From the NCBI GenBank assembly GCA_039810045.1, contig JBDHWF010000001.1, forward strand, positions 24,096-88,095: 64,000 nucleotides of DNA. The letters are read 5' to 3'. The notes beneath the pieces are model-generated. The model was not told the DNA's origin and ran no database searches. It saw only the letters and a program-made list of their open reading frames with translations. Source of the stretch: CADCWN01 sp039810045 (GTDB taxonomy: Bacteria > Chloroflexota > Chloroflexia > Thermomicrobiales > CADCWN01). Both the position numbers and the translations under genes were made by a program. Below are positions 54,684 to 64,000 of this stretch, one piece after another (the stretch's first letter is position 1; each line of letters starts with the position of its first letter).

Positions 54684-54715
54684 GGCCGGAGCTACCCTTA
54701 TAGGTAGCTCCGGCC
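54684..54715 (-). terminator. Intrinsic terminator of the aminotransferase gene
   Basis: A perfect 13-bp stem (GGCCGGAGCTACC, 54684-54696 with 54703-54715) and a 6-base loop, followed on the minus strand by TTTTGTGT. Confidence 0.88.
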
Positions 54716-54728
54716 CAGGATGATCGGC

Positions 54729-55931
54729 TTAGGCTTTGGCCTGCTGAATCGCTGCAGCAAGGTGCCGCGCACCAGCGTGGCAGTTCTCCTCTGACTCATA
54801 GCTATAGGCAAGGCGAATATAGCGCTCGCCCCCACCATTGGGCATGAACGCGTTCCCTGGCACATAGGCTACTTTCGCCTCGCGGGCCGCCGCCGCCAGT
54901 TTTTCCAGGTCGGTGCCAGTGGGCAGCTTGATCCAGATAAAGAAACCACCAGCGGGCTTGCTGATCTCAACATCAGTGCCTTCAAGCCCTTCCCAAAGGC
55001 CCTGTAGCATCGCATCGCGCTTGCCGCGATAGACCTCGATCAGCTTGGGAATATGGGTCAGCATATGCTCGCGCATATAATAGGTCGCCACCCGCGAAGT
55101 GAACGGCGCAACCCCACCGCCAAAGTTGAAACTTGCCAGCGTCGGCAGCAACGATTTCGGCGCGACCAACCACCCTAGCCGCATTCCCGCACCCAGAATC
55201 TTCGAGACCGTGCCAGCACGAATAACCGATTCACCAGTCTCATCCAAGGCGTAGAGCGACGGGACAAACTCGCCTTCAAAGCGTAGGTCGCCATAGGCAT
55301 CGTCTTCCAGAATCACCGTGTCAAACTCACGGGCAATCGCCAGAATCTCCCGCCGCCGTTCGATTGGCGCCGTGGGGCCAGCCGGGTTGTGGAAGGTGGG
55401 CATAGTGTAGATCAGCTTCGCAGGTCGCCCCGCGGCTTTCAGCTTGCCCAGTTCCTCGCGCAGCGCCTCGGGAATCATCCCCTGCTCATCGATCGGCACG
55501 CCATGCAGATCCGCACCATGCCGCCGCATCATCACCAGTGTGCCGGAAAAAGAAGGGGATTCACAGATCAGTGGATCGCCAACATCGACAAAGGTGCTGA
55601 CCACCAGCGACAGCGCGTGCAGCGAGCCATTTGCCAGCAAGATATTGTCTGGATCAAGCTTCAGACCTTCCAGGGCTTCGTGCTTCTGGGCTAGTAGCTC
55701 GCGTAGGCCCCTGTAGCCCATCGCCTCGCCATAGGTCAGCGCCTGATCCCCTTCCGCCGCCATCATCTTGCGCGTGGCTTCCACAATCTCATCGTAGGGG
55801 AATGAGCCGGGGTCTGGTTTGCCGCCCCCAAACTCATATGTCATTCCACCGCCTGGAGGTGCCCCGCCGCCGCCGATCTTTGCGCGACTCGACAGCAGAT
55901 GTTCAAACCGTGGTGCAGCCGTGGTGCTCAT
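54729..55931 (-). CDS. Fold-type I PLP aminotransferase (2-aminoadipate/MocR-like branch)
   Basis: A 400-residue aminotransferase: YTMPTFHNPAGP, ILEDDAYGDLRF, and the PLP Lys in AGTVSKILGAGMRLGW. The layout matches the LysN / kynurenine aminotransferase / MocR C-terminal family. The ATG at 55931 lies after AAAGGGACAGG; an ATG at 55955 has no SD. Monocistronic, with a strong terminator; substrate unknown. Confidence 0.88.
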   Translation of the reverse strand: MSTTAAPRFEHLLSSRAKIGGGGAPPGGGMTYEFGGGKPDPGSFPYDEIVEATRKMMAAEGDQALTYGEAMGYRGLRELLAQKHEALEGLKLDPDNILLANGSLHALSLVVSTFVDVGDPLICESPSFSGTLVMMRRHGADLHGVPIDEQGMIPEALREELGKLKAAGRPAKLIYTMPTFHNPAGPTAPIERRREILAIAREFDTVILEDDAYGDLRFEGEFVPSLYALDETGESVIRAGTVSKILGAGMRLGWLVAPKSLLPTLASFNFGGGVAPFTSRVATYYMREHMLTHIPKLIEVYRGKRDAMLQGLWEGLEGTDVEISKPAGGFFIWIKLPTGTDLEKLAAAAREAKVAYVPGNAFMPNGGGERYIRLAYSYESEENCHAGARHLAAAIQQAKA

Positions 55932-56068
55932 CAACCTGTCCCTTTCCTGGCTCATTGCTCAGCAGTTATCGACCGTGCTATGCAGTATACCGCAGTGCGC
56001 AACACAAGCAATCTCCCTACCCTGGATTGCAGGGTGGGGAGATGCAGCAATCAATGATTGAGGGCAAT

Positions 56069-58672
56069 TTAGCTTCGTGCCCCGGCCCCGTGACAGTTCT
56101 TATATTTTTTGCCACTGCCACAGAAGCAGGGGTCGTTACGCCCGATCTTCTGCGATTTCGCTGGCGCCCGTCGCGGCTTTCGTTCCTCGCCATCATCGGT
56201 TCGATTGGTGACGGCTTCTTCCATCGGGCGTGGGCGCATCGGGCGAACGATCTCGACATGGTAAATCTGACGGGCAACATCGTGTTGCAAGTTTCCGATC
56301 AGCCCCTGGAACATCCGATAGCCTTCGGTCTTGTAGGCGATCAACGGATCCTTTTGTCCATAGGCCTGCAAGCCGATCCCCTGGCGCATCTCATCCATCT
56401 GCGTCAGGTGGTCAATCCAGAGGCGGTCGCTCGTACTGAGGAAGACCAACCGCTCTACCTGGCGCATTGTCTCCGCCCCAAGCTTTTTCTCTTTCGCCTC
56501 GTACGCATCTTCGGCCAGATTCGTGAGATACCCGTGCATTTCCTCTTTCGACAGCGTTTCTAGTTCCTCAGGCTTCAGGGTACTAATCACGTCTGGCGGC
56601 AGAATCTGGGCACTGGCCTGAATGATCCCGCGAACATCTGGCTCCTCACCGCGTTCTTCCGGCCAATGAGTATCGACAATCGTGATCAGTTCATCGGCGA
56701 TCATGTCGAGCAGACGGTCACGCATCGGCTCACCAGCAATCACCTTCCGGCGATCAGCGTAGATCACTTCCCGCTGCTTATTCATCACATCGTCATATTG
56801 GACGACGTGCTTACGGAGGTCGAAGTTGTACCCCTCAACCTTCGTCTGGGCGCTCTCAATCGAGCGCGAGATGATCCCCGCTTCAATCGGTGTATCATCA
56901 TCCATCCCCAGGCGGCCCATCACCCCCTGGATACGGTCTGACCCAAACCGCCGCATCAACTCATCTTCGAGTGAAACATAGAAGCGACTCGACCCGGGGT
57001 CACCCTGCCGCCCTGCCCGTCCACGTAACTGATTATCGATCCGGCGCGATTCGTGACGCTCGGTGCCAATAATGTGCAGGCCACCATTCTCGGCTACTCC
57101 TGGCCCCAGGAGAATATCGGTACCACGCCCCGCCATATTCGTGGCGATCGTAACCGCCCCAGGCTGACCAGCCTCCACCACGATCAACGCCTCACGCTCG
57201 TGTTGCTTCGCATTCAGCACATCATGCGCGATCCCCGCCTGTTGCAGCTTCTTACTCAGCCGTTCGCTCGTTTCAATCGAGGTAGTACCGACCAGTACCG
57301 GGCGCTGCAACTCGTGCATTTCTTCCACTTCGCGAACCACCGCCCGAAACTTCGCTTCCTCGTCTTTGTAGATCTGATCGGGATAATCTTCCCGCATCAT
57401 CGGGCGATTCGTCGGGATTGGCACGACTTCCAGGTTGTAGATCGCGGCGAATTCCTCGGCTTCAGTCTCCGCCGTACCAGTCATCCCAGCGAGCTTTTCA
57501 TACATCCGAAAGTAATTCTGGAAGGTGATCGTCGCTAGCGTGACATTCTCGCGGCGGATCCGCACCCCTTCCTTCGCCTCGACCGCCTGATGCAGGCCAT
57601 CGCTCCACCGCCGACCGGGCATCTTCCGCCCAGTGAACTCATCAACAATCACCACCTCGCCATCTGGCTCGATGATATATTCTTTATTGAGGAAGTAGAG
57701 TGCTTTCGCTTTCAGCGCATTCTCCAGGAAATGCACCAGATCGTTGTACCGATCGTCGTAGATCGAGGCCCCTTCGGGCAGGCCCAGCAACTGCTCAACC
57801 TTGTCGATCCCATCCTCAGTGACCTGCACCGTCTTCCGCTTCTCGTCGATCTCATAATCGCGATCCTGGCGCAGTTGTTTTACCAGTTGGGCGAACTGGT
57901 AGTAGCGATCAGTCGCTTCCTCGGCGGGGCCGGAGATAATCAGCGGGGTGCGGGCTTCGTCGATCAGGATATTGTCTACCTCATCCACAATCGCGTAGTA
58001 GAGCGGGCGCTGCACCGTTTGCTCAACGTCAACTACCATATTGTCGCGCAGATAATCGAAGCCAAACTCATTGTTCGTACCATAGAGAATATCGGCCTCG
58101 TACGCTTCCCGGCGTTCGACTGGACGCCAATGGTTCAGGCGTTCGTCGCCGTGCGGCTCTGGGTCTTCATATTCTGGGTCATAGATCCCCGCAAACTCGT
58201 GGCTGATCACCCCAACGCTGACCCCCAGGCGGTGATAGGTTGGCCCCATCCAGCCCCCACCGAGCCGCGAGAGGTAATCATTGGGCGTGACCAGATGCAC
58301 GCCACGTTCTGTCAGCGCATTGAGATAGAGCGGCAGCGAGGCGACACGCGTCTTCCCTTCGCCTGTCTTCATCTCCGCAATCCGTCCGGAATGCAGAATG
58401 ATTCCGCCCTGCAACTGCACATCGAAATGCCGTTGCCCATCGGCCCGCTTACTGGCCTCGCGGGTCGCTGCAAACGCTTCGGGCAGCAGATCATCGAGCG
58501 TTTCGCCTTTCGCCAAACGCTGCTTGAACTCAGTTGTTTTCGCCAGCAATGCCGCATCTGAGAGCTTGACAAACTGCGGCTCAAGGTCATTGATCTTCGC
58601 GACCTGGCTGCTAATATCTTTCAGCGTGCGCGTGGTCGTATCGCCAAAAACGCGGGTGAGGAACTTACGCAT
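56069..58672 (-). CDS. secA: Preprotein translocase ATPase SecA
   Basis: The 867-residue protein has the SecA DEAD motor: MKTGEGKTRVASLPLYL (Walker A), DEVDNILIDEARTPLI (Walker B), the preprotein cross-linking domain and NBD2 (ATNMAGRGTDILLGPGV). The wing and scaffold helices follow, and a C-terminal SEC-C zinc motif CFCGSGKKYKNCHG. It drives secretory preproteins through SecYEG. The ATG at 58672 follows AGGAG; the open frame extends a few codons upstream without an SD. Confidence 0.97.
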   Translation of the reverse strand: MRKFLTRVFGDTTTRTLKDISSQVAKINDLEPQFVKLSDAALLAKTTEFKQRLAKGETLDDLLPEAFAATREASKRADGQRHFDVQLQGGIILHSGRIAEMKTGEGKTRVASLPLYLNALTERGVHLVTPNDYLSRLGGGWMGPTYHRLGVSVGVISHEFAGIYDPEYEDPEPHGDERLNHWRPVERREAYEADILYGTNNEFGFDYLRDNMVVDVEQTVQRPLYYAIVDEVDNILIDEARTPLIISGPAEEATDRYYQFAQLVKQLRQDRDYEIDEKRKTVQVTEDGIDKVEQLLGLPEGASIYDDRYNDLVHFLENALKAKALYFLNKEYIIEPDGEVVIVDEFTGRKMPGRRWSDGLHQAVEAKEGVRIRRENVTLATITFQNYFRMYEKLAGMTGTAETEAEEFAAIYNLEVVPIPTNRPMMREDYPDQIYKDEEAKFRAVVREVEEMHELQRPVLVGTTSIETSERLSKKLQQAGIAHDVLNAKQHEREALIVVEAGQPGAVTIATNMAGRGTDILLGPGVAENGGLHIIGTERHESRRIDNQLRGRAGRQGDPGSSRFYVSLEDELMRRFGSDRIQGVMGRLGMDDDTPIEAGIISRSIESAQTKVEGYNFDLRKHVVQYDDVMNKQREVIYADRRKVIAGEPMRDRLLDMIADELITIVDTHWPEERGEEPDVRGIIQASAQILPPDVISTLKPEELETLSKEEMHGYLTNLAEDAYEAKEKKLGAETMRQVERLVFLSTSDRLWIDHLTQMDEMRQGIGLQAYGQKDPLIAYKTEGYRMFQGLIGNLQHDVARQIYHVEIVRPMRPRPMEEAVTNRTDDGEERKPRRAPAKSQKIGRNDPCFCGSGKKYKNCHGAGARS

Positions 58673-58962
58673 CGTGTGATTTCTCCTGTAACAACCCTGC
58701 CACACTTCCAGATCATGCTCAAAAACGTCGCCAGGACGGGCCGATCTGACCGCAGCAGTATAGACCTAGCAAGTGTACCTGTAAGCGCAGATCGTTTCCA
58801 CGCTACCATCAAGAGAAACAGGCCAAAAGTACAGTTCCAGTCGGACAGCGACCAAGGGCCACAGCCGTTGTATCATGGAAATAACTAACCACCAGACCAG
58901 ATCGCACATACCTGGCGGGTGATCGATGTTGCCGCGCACCAGCCAGTCACAATGGGGAGAGG
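58673..58962. promoter_or_regulatory. Divergent region between secA and the ABC exporter
   Basis: A 290-bp gap with no gene, expected to carry both promoters. No SecM-like leader ORF was recognised. Confidence 0.4.
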
Positions 58963-60738
58963 ATGAATCTGCCACTGCAACGATACTGGTCGTTACTCCG
59001 CCACTATCTCTTGCCCCACGGCTGGCTACTAGGTAGTCTGGCGGTGCTTCTGTTCAGCACGATTGGCCTGGAGTTGCTCGTCCCGCAGATCTTGCGCTAT
59101 TTCCTCGATCAGGCCCAACTCGGCAGCGCCACCGCATGGCTCTCCCTGATAGCCCTGCTGTTCATAACTCTTGCTATCCTCACCCAGGTTACAGCAATTG
59201 CCGAAACCTACCTCGCTGAAACGATCGCCTGTTTTGCCACAAACCGCTTACGAGCGGACCTAACGGCGCACTGTTTACGGCTCGACCTCTCGTTCCATCA
59301 GGCACGGACTCCTGGCGAGATGGTGGAACGGATCGATGGCGATGTCACCGTATTGGCGAATTTCTTCTCCCGCTTCATCATCACGATTGTTGGGAATCTC
59401 TTGCTCGTACTTGGCGTCCTGGCGTTACTCGCCCGGGAAGATTGGCGAATCGGGCTCGGTGTCGGTCTGTTTGCCCTAACTACCCTGGCAGCGATGGTGC
59501 GGCTCTACGTCTACGCGCAACCCCATTGGGTAGCCGTGGAACAGGCCAGCGCAACCTTCTATGGCTTCGTGGGGGAAAGTCTGGCCGGAGCAGAAGATAT
59601 TCGCACCAGCGGCCCAACGGCCACCGCCTACATATTGCAACGGCTGATCAGCCAGATCCGCCACTGGAAAGATCTGTTTCTCAAAGCGGTTCTCCTGGGC
59701 CAGGCCGTCTGGATGGCCGCCCTGACTCTCTTTGCCCTCGCCAACACCTTCGCCCTCCTGCTCGCCATATCGCGACTGCGCGCGCAGGAACTGACGGTTG
59801 GCACGATCTACCTGATCTTCAGTTATACCGGCTTACTGCTCACCCCAATCAATCGCCTCCAGGCCGAGATTCTCGACTTACAGCACGCTGAAGCAAGTCT
59901 GGCGCGTGTAGAAGAACTCCAGCAAGAACAGCCAAAGATTCGTGATGGCTCAGGGGCGACCTTGCCAGCTGGCCCGCTCACGCTGAACCTCGTAGATCTG
60001 TCGTTTGCCTATACCGAGCAGCGGCAGGCGCTCGCTGAGATTTCGCTCACCCTACCTGCTGGTGGCACCGTGGGGCTGATCGGGCGCACTGGCAGCGGCA
60101 AATCTACTCTCGCCCGCCTGTTGCTCCGTTTCTACGACCCCACCGCTGGCAACATTCACCTTGACGGTATCGATCTCCGCGACCTGCGCCTTGCCGATCT
60201 CCGCCAACACGTCGCGCTGGTCACGCAGGAAGTGCAACTCTTTGCCGCCACGATTCGCGATAACCTGACGTTCTTCAATCCCACAATCCCCGACGAACAG
60301 TTGCTCACAGCGATCAGCGAACTGGGGATCAGCACCTGGTTCGCCACCCTCCCCTCTGGGCTGGACACCATGATTGGCCCCCAAGGTGGGGGATTATCTG
60401 CTGGCGAGGCTCAACTCCTCGCCTTTGTGCGCGTCCTCCTGCGCGATCCAGGGCTGATCATTCTTGATGAAGCCTCATCGCGCCTTGATCCTGTGACCGA
60501 GCGCTTGATCAGTGTTGCAGTGGGCCGCCTGCTGGACCAGCGCACGGGGATTATCATCGCCCACCGTTTGGCGACAGTGCAGCGCGTAGATCAGATCATC
60601 ATCCTCGATGGCGGGCGGATCATCGAAAATGGCCCACCGCAAATGCTGGCGCAAAGATCTACCTCGCGCTATGCCCAACTGCTGCGGCTCAATACGGACT
60701 ATTTTGATGATGAAGCACTGGCACAGGTGCTCCAATGA
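58963..60738 (+). CDS. ABC exporter subunit 1 (heterodimeric, consensus catalytic residues)
   Basis: The protein has six N-terminal helices (residues ~20-310) followed by the nucleotide-binding domain (~345-591). Walker A is GRTGSGKST, the signature is LSAGEAQLLAFVR, Walker B is LIILDEASS with the catalytic Glu, and the H-loop is IIAHRLATV. GGGGAGAGG precedes the ATG. Its stop overlaps the partner gene start (ATGA). Substrate unknown; drug or lipid exporters of the BmrCD/TM287-288 type share the layout. Confidence 0.94.
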   Translation: MNLPLQRYWSLLRHYLLPHGWLLGSLAVLLFSTIGLELLVPQILRYFLDQAQLGSATAWLSLIALLFITLAILTQVTAIAETYLAETIACFATNRLRADLTAHCLRLDLSFHQARTPGEMVERIDGDVTVLANFFSRFIITIVGNLLLVLGVLALLAREDWRIGLGVGLFALTTLAAMVRLYVYAQPHWVAVEQASATFYGFVGESLAGAEDIRTSGPTATAYILQRLISQIRHWKDLFLKAVLLGQAVWMAALTLFALANTFALLLAISRLRAQELTVGTIYLIFSYTGLLLTPINRLQAEILDLQHAEASLARVEELQQEQPKIRDGSGATLPAGPLTLNLVDLSFAYTEQRQALAEISLTLPAGGTVGLIGRTGSGKSTLARLLLRFYDPTAGNIHLDGIDLRDLRLADLRQHVALVTQEVQLFAATIRDNLTFFNPTIPDEQLLTAISELGISTWFATLPSGLDTMIGPQGGGLSAGEAQLLAFVRVLLRDPGLIILDEASSRLDPVTERLISVAVGRLLDQRTGIIIAHRLATVQRVDQIIILDGGRIIENGPPQMLAQRSTSRYAQLLRLNTDYFDDEALAQVLQ

Positions 60739-62510
60739 CTACGGCCCAGTTTGTCTGGCGAATCGTTCGCGCTTACCCCATCCTGGCTAGCTTGAGTATC
60801 GGGTTGGCGATCGTCATTGCCGCGCTCGACCTGCTGCCAGGATTAGTCACTGAGCGATTCTTCACCGTGGTCAGCCAACCAACAGTCGGGGCAGATGCCG
60901 AAACCATGATCGTCTTGTTGCTCAGCATTGCCCTGGCGCGCACGCTGATCAAAACGAACTCAGTCCTCGTCGCCGACCTCCACCAGTTTATCGCCAGTGC
61001 CACCCTCCGCCGCAACCTGCTCGCGAATATCCTGGCCCGCCCCAGCGATCTGCCGCGAACCAAGTCAGTTGGCGAATCAATTAGCCGTTTCCGCGACGAT
61101 GCCGCCCAGTGCGATCAATTCGTCGCGCTGATCTGCTATGGCGTCAGCCTCTGCCTCTTCGCCATTGGGGCCACCGTCGTCCTGTTGCGAATCGATCCAT
61201 TGCTGACCGCCTGTGTCTTCCTACCGCTGATCGCCACCGTGATCGTCGTTCAACGCGCGTTGGGCCGGGTCGCGCACTATCGACAGGCCAGCCGCGAAGC
61301 AACCGGGAAAGTGACCGAGACAATCGGAGAAATCTTCGGGTCAGTGCAGGCAATCCAGGTCGCTGGTGCCGAAACAGCAGTGGTTGCACGGCTCCAGGCG
61401 CTCAATGAAGAACGCCGCCAGTTCGTACTTCGCGATGTCGTCCTGAACCGCAGTATCAGCGCCATTACCCGCAACCTGGAGAGCCTTGGTACGGGATTAC
61501 TCCTCTTGCTCGGCGCACGCGCGATCAGTGCTGGTTCGTTTACCATCGGCAACTTCGCCGCCTTTGTCTATTACCTTGGCTTCGTTGGCGAGTTCACACG
61601 CTTCTTTGGACATGCCCTGGCTGGGTACCGACAAACGACAGTCTCGCTGAACCGTCTGACCAGTGATCTGCATGGGGCAGCACCAGTGAGCCTGACGCAG
61701 GCCGAGCCACTATTCCTCAGTCGGTCGGCCCCAACGCCCACGGCATCTACAATTGCCCCCACAACCTGCCCGCTGCTCACGTTGACCGGGCAACACCTCA
61801 CCCACCACTACCCTTCCACTGGGCGCGGCATCACCGACCTGAGCTTCCAGATCACTCGTGGGGAGATGGTCGTCATTGCTGGTCGCGTGGGTGCAGGAAA
61901 GACAACGTTCCTGCGCGTCCTCCTGGGCCAACTCTCAACCCAGCGTGGCCAGATCCTTTGGAACGGCCAACCACTTACCGATCCAGCAACCTGGTTTGTG
62001 CCACCCCAGGTTGCCTATCTCCCGCAGGCACCGCACCTCTTCAGCGCGACGCTCCGCGACAATATCCTGCTGGGTAGCGCAGAGACAACAACCAACCTCA
62101 CCGGGGCGCTCCAGCGCGCAGTCATGGAAGAAGACCTCGCCGCTCTTCCCACTGGCCTGGAAACGCAGATCGGAGCGCGCGGCGCACGACTGTCTGGCGG
62201 GCAGGCGCAGCGAACTGCGGCGGCGCGAGCCTTCGTACGGCCTGCCGAACTCCTGCTCCTGGATGACCTGGCGAGTGCGCTCGACGTAGTCACTGAGCGG
62301 ATTCTCTGGGCACGGCTGAAGGCGCTTCCCGACCTGACCCTACTGGCTGTCTCCAACCGTCGTGCTACCCTCCAACAGGTAGATCGGATCCTGGTGTTGC
62401 ATGAGGGCAGGATTATTGCCGAAGGCGCCCTCGCCACCCTGCTGGCGACTTGCCCTGAGATGCAACGGCTTTGGGATCAGCAACCCGACCAACCAACCGT
62501 TCCCCGCTGA
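60735..62510 (+). CDS. ABC exporter subunit 2 (degenerate catalytic site)
   Basis: A 591-residue partner with six helices and an NBD. Walker A GRVGAGKTT and signature LSGGQAQRTAAAR are consensus, but Walker B reads LLLLDDLAS (Glu replaced by Asp) and the switch His is replaced (LAVSNRRATL). This is the known signature of heterodimeric exporters in which one ATP site is non-hydrolytic. It overlaps subunit 1 by 4 bases. Confidence 0.93.
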   Translation: MTTAQFVWRIVRAYPILASLSIGLAIVIAALDLLPGLVTERFFTVVSQPTVGADAETMIVLLLSIALARTLIKTNSVLVADLHQFIASATLRRNLLANILARPSDLPRTKSVGESISRFRDDAAQCDQFVALICYGVSLCLFAIGATVVLLRIDPLLTACVFLPLIATVIVVQRALGRVAHYRQASREATGKVTETIGEIFGSVQAIQVAGAETAVVARLQALNEERRQFVLRDVVLNRSISAITRNLESLGTGLLLLLGARAISAGSFTIGNFAAFVYYLGFVGEFTRFFGHALAGYRQTTVSLNRLTSDLHGAAPVSLTQAEPLFLSRSAPTPTASTIAPTTCPLLTLTGQHLTHHYPSTGRGITDLSFQITRGEMVVIAGRVGAGKTTFLRVLLGQLSTQRGQILWNGQPLTDPATWFVPPQVAYLPQAPHLFSATLRDNILLGSAETTTNLTGALQRAVMEEDLAALPTGLETQIGARGARLSGGQAQRTAAARAFVRPAELLLLDDLASALDVVTERILWARLKALPDLTLLAVSNRRATLQQVDRILVLHEGRIIAEGALATLLATCPEMQRLWDQQPDQPTVPR

Positions 62511-62535
62511 CTCACCCATACCACGCCACTAATGC

Positions 62536-62541
62536 TAGAAT
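62536..62541 (+). promoter_or_regulatory. Possible extended -10 of the E2 gene promoter
   Basis: TGCTAGAAT (an extended TG-n-TAGAAT) lies about 100 bases before the E2 gene start; no clear -35 element was found. Confidence 0.35.
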
Positions 62542-62636
62542 GAGTGGGTGAAGACTGAGCCATTGGCGCAACATAACTATCCCGTAAGCGTGCGCTAGCA
62601 AATATGGATAGCGACGACAACCGCTTAGGAGGAAGA

Positions 62637-64000
62637 ATGGCCGAGATTACAATGCCGCCTCTGGGCGAAAATGTCACCGAAGGGACGATTGGCCGCTGGC
62701 TGAAGCAACCGGGCGAACAGATCGTCCAGGATGAACCACTTGTTGAGGTCACAACCGACAAAGTGAACACCGAGGTACCTTCTCCAATTAGCGGTACCCT
62801 GGCAACGATTATCGCGGAAGAAGGGGCGACAGTCGCAGTTGGGGCCCAGATCGCCACAATCACCAGTACCAACGAAGCAGCGAACAGCGCGGAAGCCACT
62901 GGCACCGACGAACCAGTGCCAACCCCTGAGCCAGTCATGGCGCAGGCCGCAGGCGAAGCCAGCGCACCCGCCGCAGTCGCCCCACCAGTCAGCACAGAAG
63001 CCACGCCTGCACTGCCCAACGCCGCTGCCCCAGCACATTCCACAAACGGCGACTTTGCACATGCTGGTGGGAACAATGCGCGTAACGCAAATGGCGCAGG
63101 ACGGCGACGCTTCACCCCAATTGTGGAGCGACTGGCCGAGCAACACGAGATCCCCTTAAGCGAACTGCACGCCGTCCCTGGCAGTGGGCTGGGAGGCCGA
63201 GTCAACAAGCAAGACCTGCTCACCTACATTGAGCAACAGGGGAAGGTCGCCCGCCCACTGGGGGCAACAGCCACGGCTCCGCCGCCAGTTACCGCCCCTC
63301 CTGCCGCCACAACTGCCAGCGCCGCCCCAAGCGCGACAAAATTCGCTCAACCGCAGTCTCAACCGCCCAGACCAGCCGCCACCGCTGGCACCACCCTGCC
63401 CCTCACCCCGATGCGGCGAGCGATTGGCGACCATATGGTGCGCTCACTGGCAACGGCCCCCCACGCCTGGACAATGATCGAAGTCGATATGACCGCCCTG
63501 GTTCGCTACCGCGCCGCTCATAAAGCGCAGTTCCAGGCTCGCGAGGGGTATCCCCTCAGCTACGTACCATTCGTCATCACGGCCACAATCGGCGCACTGC
63601 AAGAGTTCCCGATCCTCAACGCCTCACTGACCGAAGCAGGGATTGTCCTGAAGCGCGCGCTAAATATCGGTTTGGCGGTCGCTTTGCCCGAGCAGCAGGG
63701 CCTGATTGTGCCGGTGATCAAGGGAGCCGATGGCTTGAGTCTGCTTGGTCTCGCCCGTGCGGTGAACGACCTTGCCACGCGCGCCCGCGCCAACAGCCTG
63801 ACCACCGCAGATCTGCAAGATGGCACCTTTACGGTGAACAACCCCGGCACCTATGGCTCGATCCTCTCCCAGCCAATTATCAACCAACCCCAGGCGGCGA
63901 TTCTGACGATGGAAGCGATCGTCAAACGCCCAGTCGTCCTCACCGACAGCACCACCGGCGACGACACTATCGCGATCCGTTCGATGATGAATATCTGCCT
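62637..64000 (+). CDS. Dihydrolipoamide acyltransferase (2-oxoacid dehydrogenase E2), truncated by the window end
   Basis: The frame runs from ATG at 62637 to the window end without a stop, 454 codons so far. Residues ~1-77 form the lipoyl domain with the lipoylated Lys42 in TTDKVNTEV. A long Ala/Pro-rich linker follows. The peripheral subunit-binding domain is at ~159-201 (FTPIVERLAEQH to GGRVNKQDLLTYI). The catalytic acyltransferase domain starts at ~255. The window ends at MMNICL, just before the expected His-x-x-x-Asp catalytic motif. Which 2-oxoacid complex it serves cannot be told. AGGAGG lies before the ATG. Confidence 0.93.
   Translation, partial: MAEITMPPLGENVTEGTIGRWLKQPGEQIVQDEPLVEVTTDKVNTEVPSPISGTLATIIAEEGATVAVGAQIATITSTNEAANSAEATGTDEPVPTPEPVMAQAAGEASAPAAVAPPVSTEATPALPNAAAPAHSTNGDFAHAGGNNARNANGAGRRRFTPIVERLAEQHEIPLSELHAVPGSGLGGRVNKQDLLTYIEQQGKVARPLGATATAPPPVTAPPAATTASAAPSATKFAQPQSQPPRPAATAGTTLPLTPMRRAIGDHMVRSLATAPHAWTMIEVDMTALVRYRAAHKAQFQAREGYPLSYVPFVITATIGALQEFPILNASLTEAGIVLKRALNIGLAVALPEQQGLIVPVIKGADGLSLLGLARAVNDLATRARANSLTTADLQDGTFTVNNPGTYGSILSQPIINQPQAAILTMEAIVKRPVVLTDSTTGDDTIAIRSMMNIC

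Noticed and set aside
57590..58561. 323-codon open frame opposite secA, and similar long frames opposite secA and the aminotransferase (for example 55631-56563)
   Set aside because: They are codon-bias shadows of strongly supported genes.
1..64000. CRISPR arrays, insertion sequences, integrases and phage genes
   Set aside because: None was recognised: no spaced direct repeats, transposase motifs or terminal inverted repeats were seen by eye.

Overview
The window is a chromosomal segment of about 57-60% G+C (estimated by eye) from a heterotrophic bacterium. Gene content suggests Chloroflexota, an inference of low to moderate strength. Pointers are SD-led operons with frequent GTG/TTG starts, a CUT1 sugar importer without its own ATPase whose binding protein has a long Ala/Ser/Pro linker, cytoplasmic sugar-degrading enzymes, a GtrA-GT2-PMT glycosylation set and a CopC/CopD-cytochrome c fusion. 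There is no rRNA, phage, insertion sequence or CRISPR array. The only RNA gene seen is a tRNA-Gly(GCC) on the minus strand.

Layout. 1-7056: the end of an unknown gene, tRNA-Gly, an MFS transporter, an unusually long UxaA-type sugar-acid dehydratase, a small lipoprotein, a zinc-ligand-less MDR dehydrogenase and a GH5-like hydrolase. 7146-12067: a minus-strand block with PepC and a four-gene operon (GH29 fucosidase, RhaM-type mutarotase, aldo/keto reductase, SDR) that reads as a non-phosphorylative L-fucose or related deoxysugar pathway. 12273-14465: an OmpR-type two-component system. 14472-19489: a membrane glycosyltransferase set (GtrA, GT2, PMT-like and a further polytopic protein). 19759-23379: three AhpD-like proteins, a flavin reductase and an acyl-CoA-dehydrogenase-like flavoprotein, probably a two-component flavin monooxygenase operon. 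23436-26432: HIT protein, TPP enzyme, SDR. 26563-32712: a 1090-residue Asp-box beta-propeller protein and an ABC-2 transporter. 32772-36358: a sugar ABC importer. 36638-38899: threonine synthase and a class V aminotransferase. 38920-42638: a 1173-residue CopC-CopD-YtkA-cytochrome c-PD40 fusion with a coupled 66-residue membrane protein. 42799-47187: a HIT-Nudix fusion, SGNH hydrolase, HD-GYP protein and MFS transporter. 47254-48375: an epimerase with an inserted zinc ribbon. 48711-52759: a second sugar-acid module (enolase-superfamily dehydratase, lactonase-like amidohydrolase, divergent aldo/keto reductase, and what looks like the wreck of a GntR regulator between them). 52901-54543: a YgiC/YgiB-like pair. 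54729-62510: an aminotransferase, SecA and a heterodimeric ABC exporter. 62637 to the edge: a lipoyl E2 acyltransferase cut by the window end.

Together the genes describe an organism that takes up and oxidises plant or microbial deoxysugars through lactone/aldonate routes, with copper/cytochrome, envelope-glycosylation and detoxification functions interspersed. Many genes end at perfect hairpins of 11-14 bp. Convergent neighbours are often separated by only a few bases, so the chromosome is compact. The window is best described as ordinary chromosome with several unusual domain fusions; no single clearly new defence or mobile system was found.
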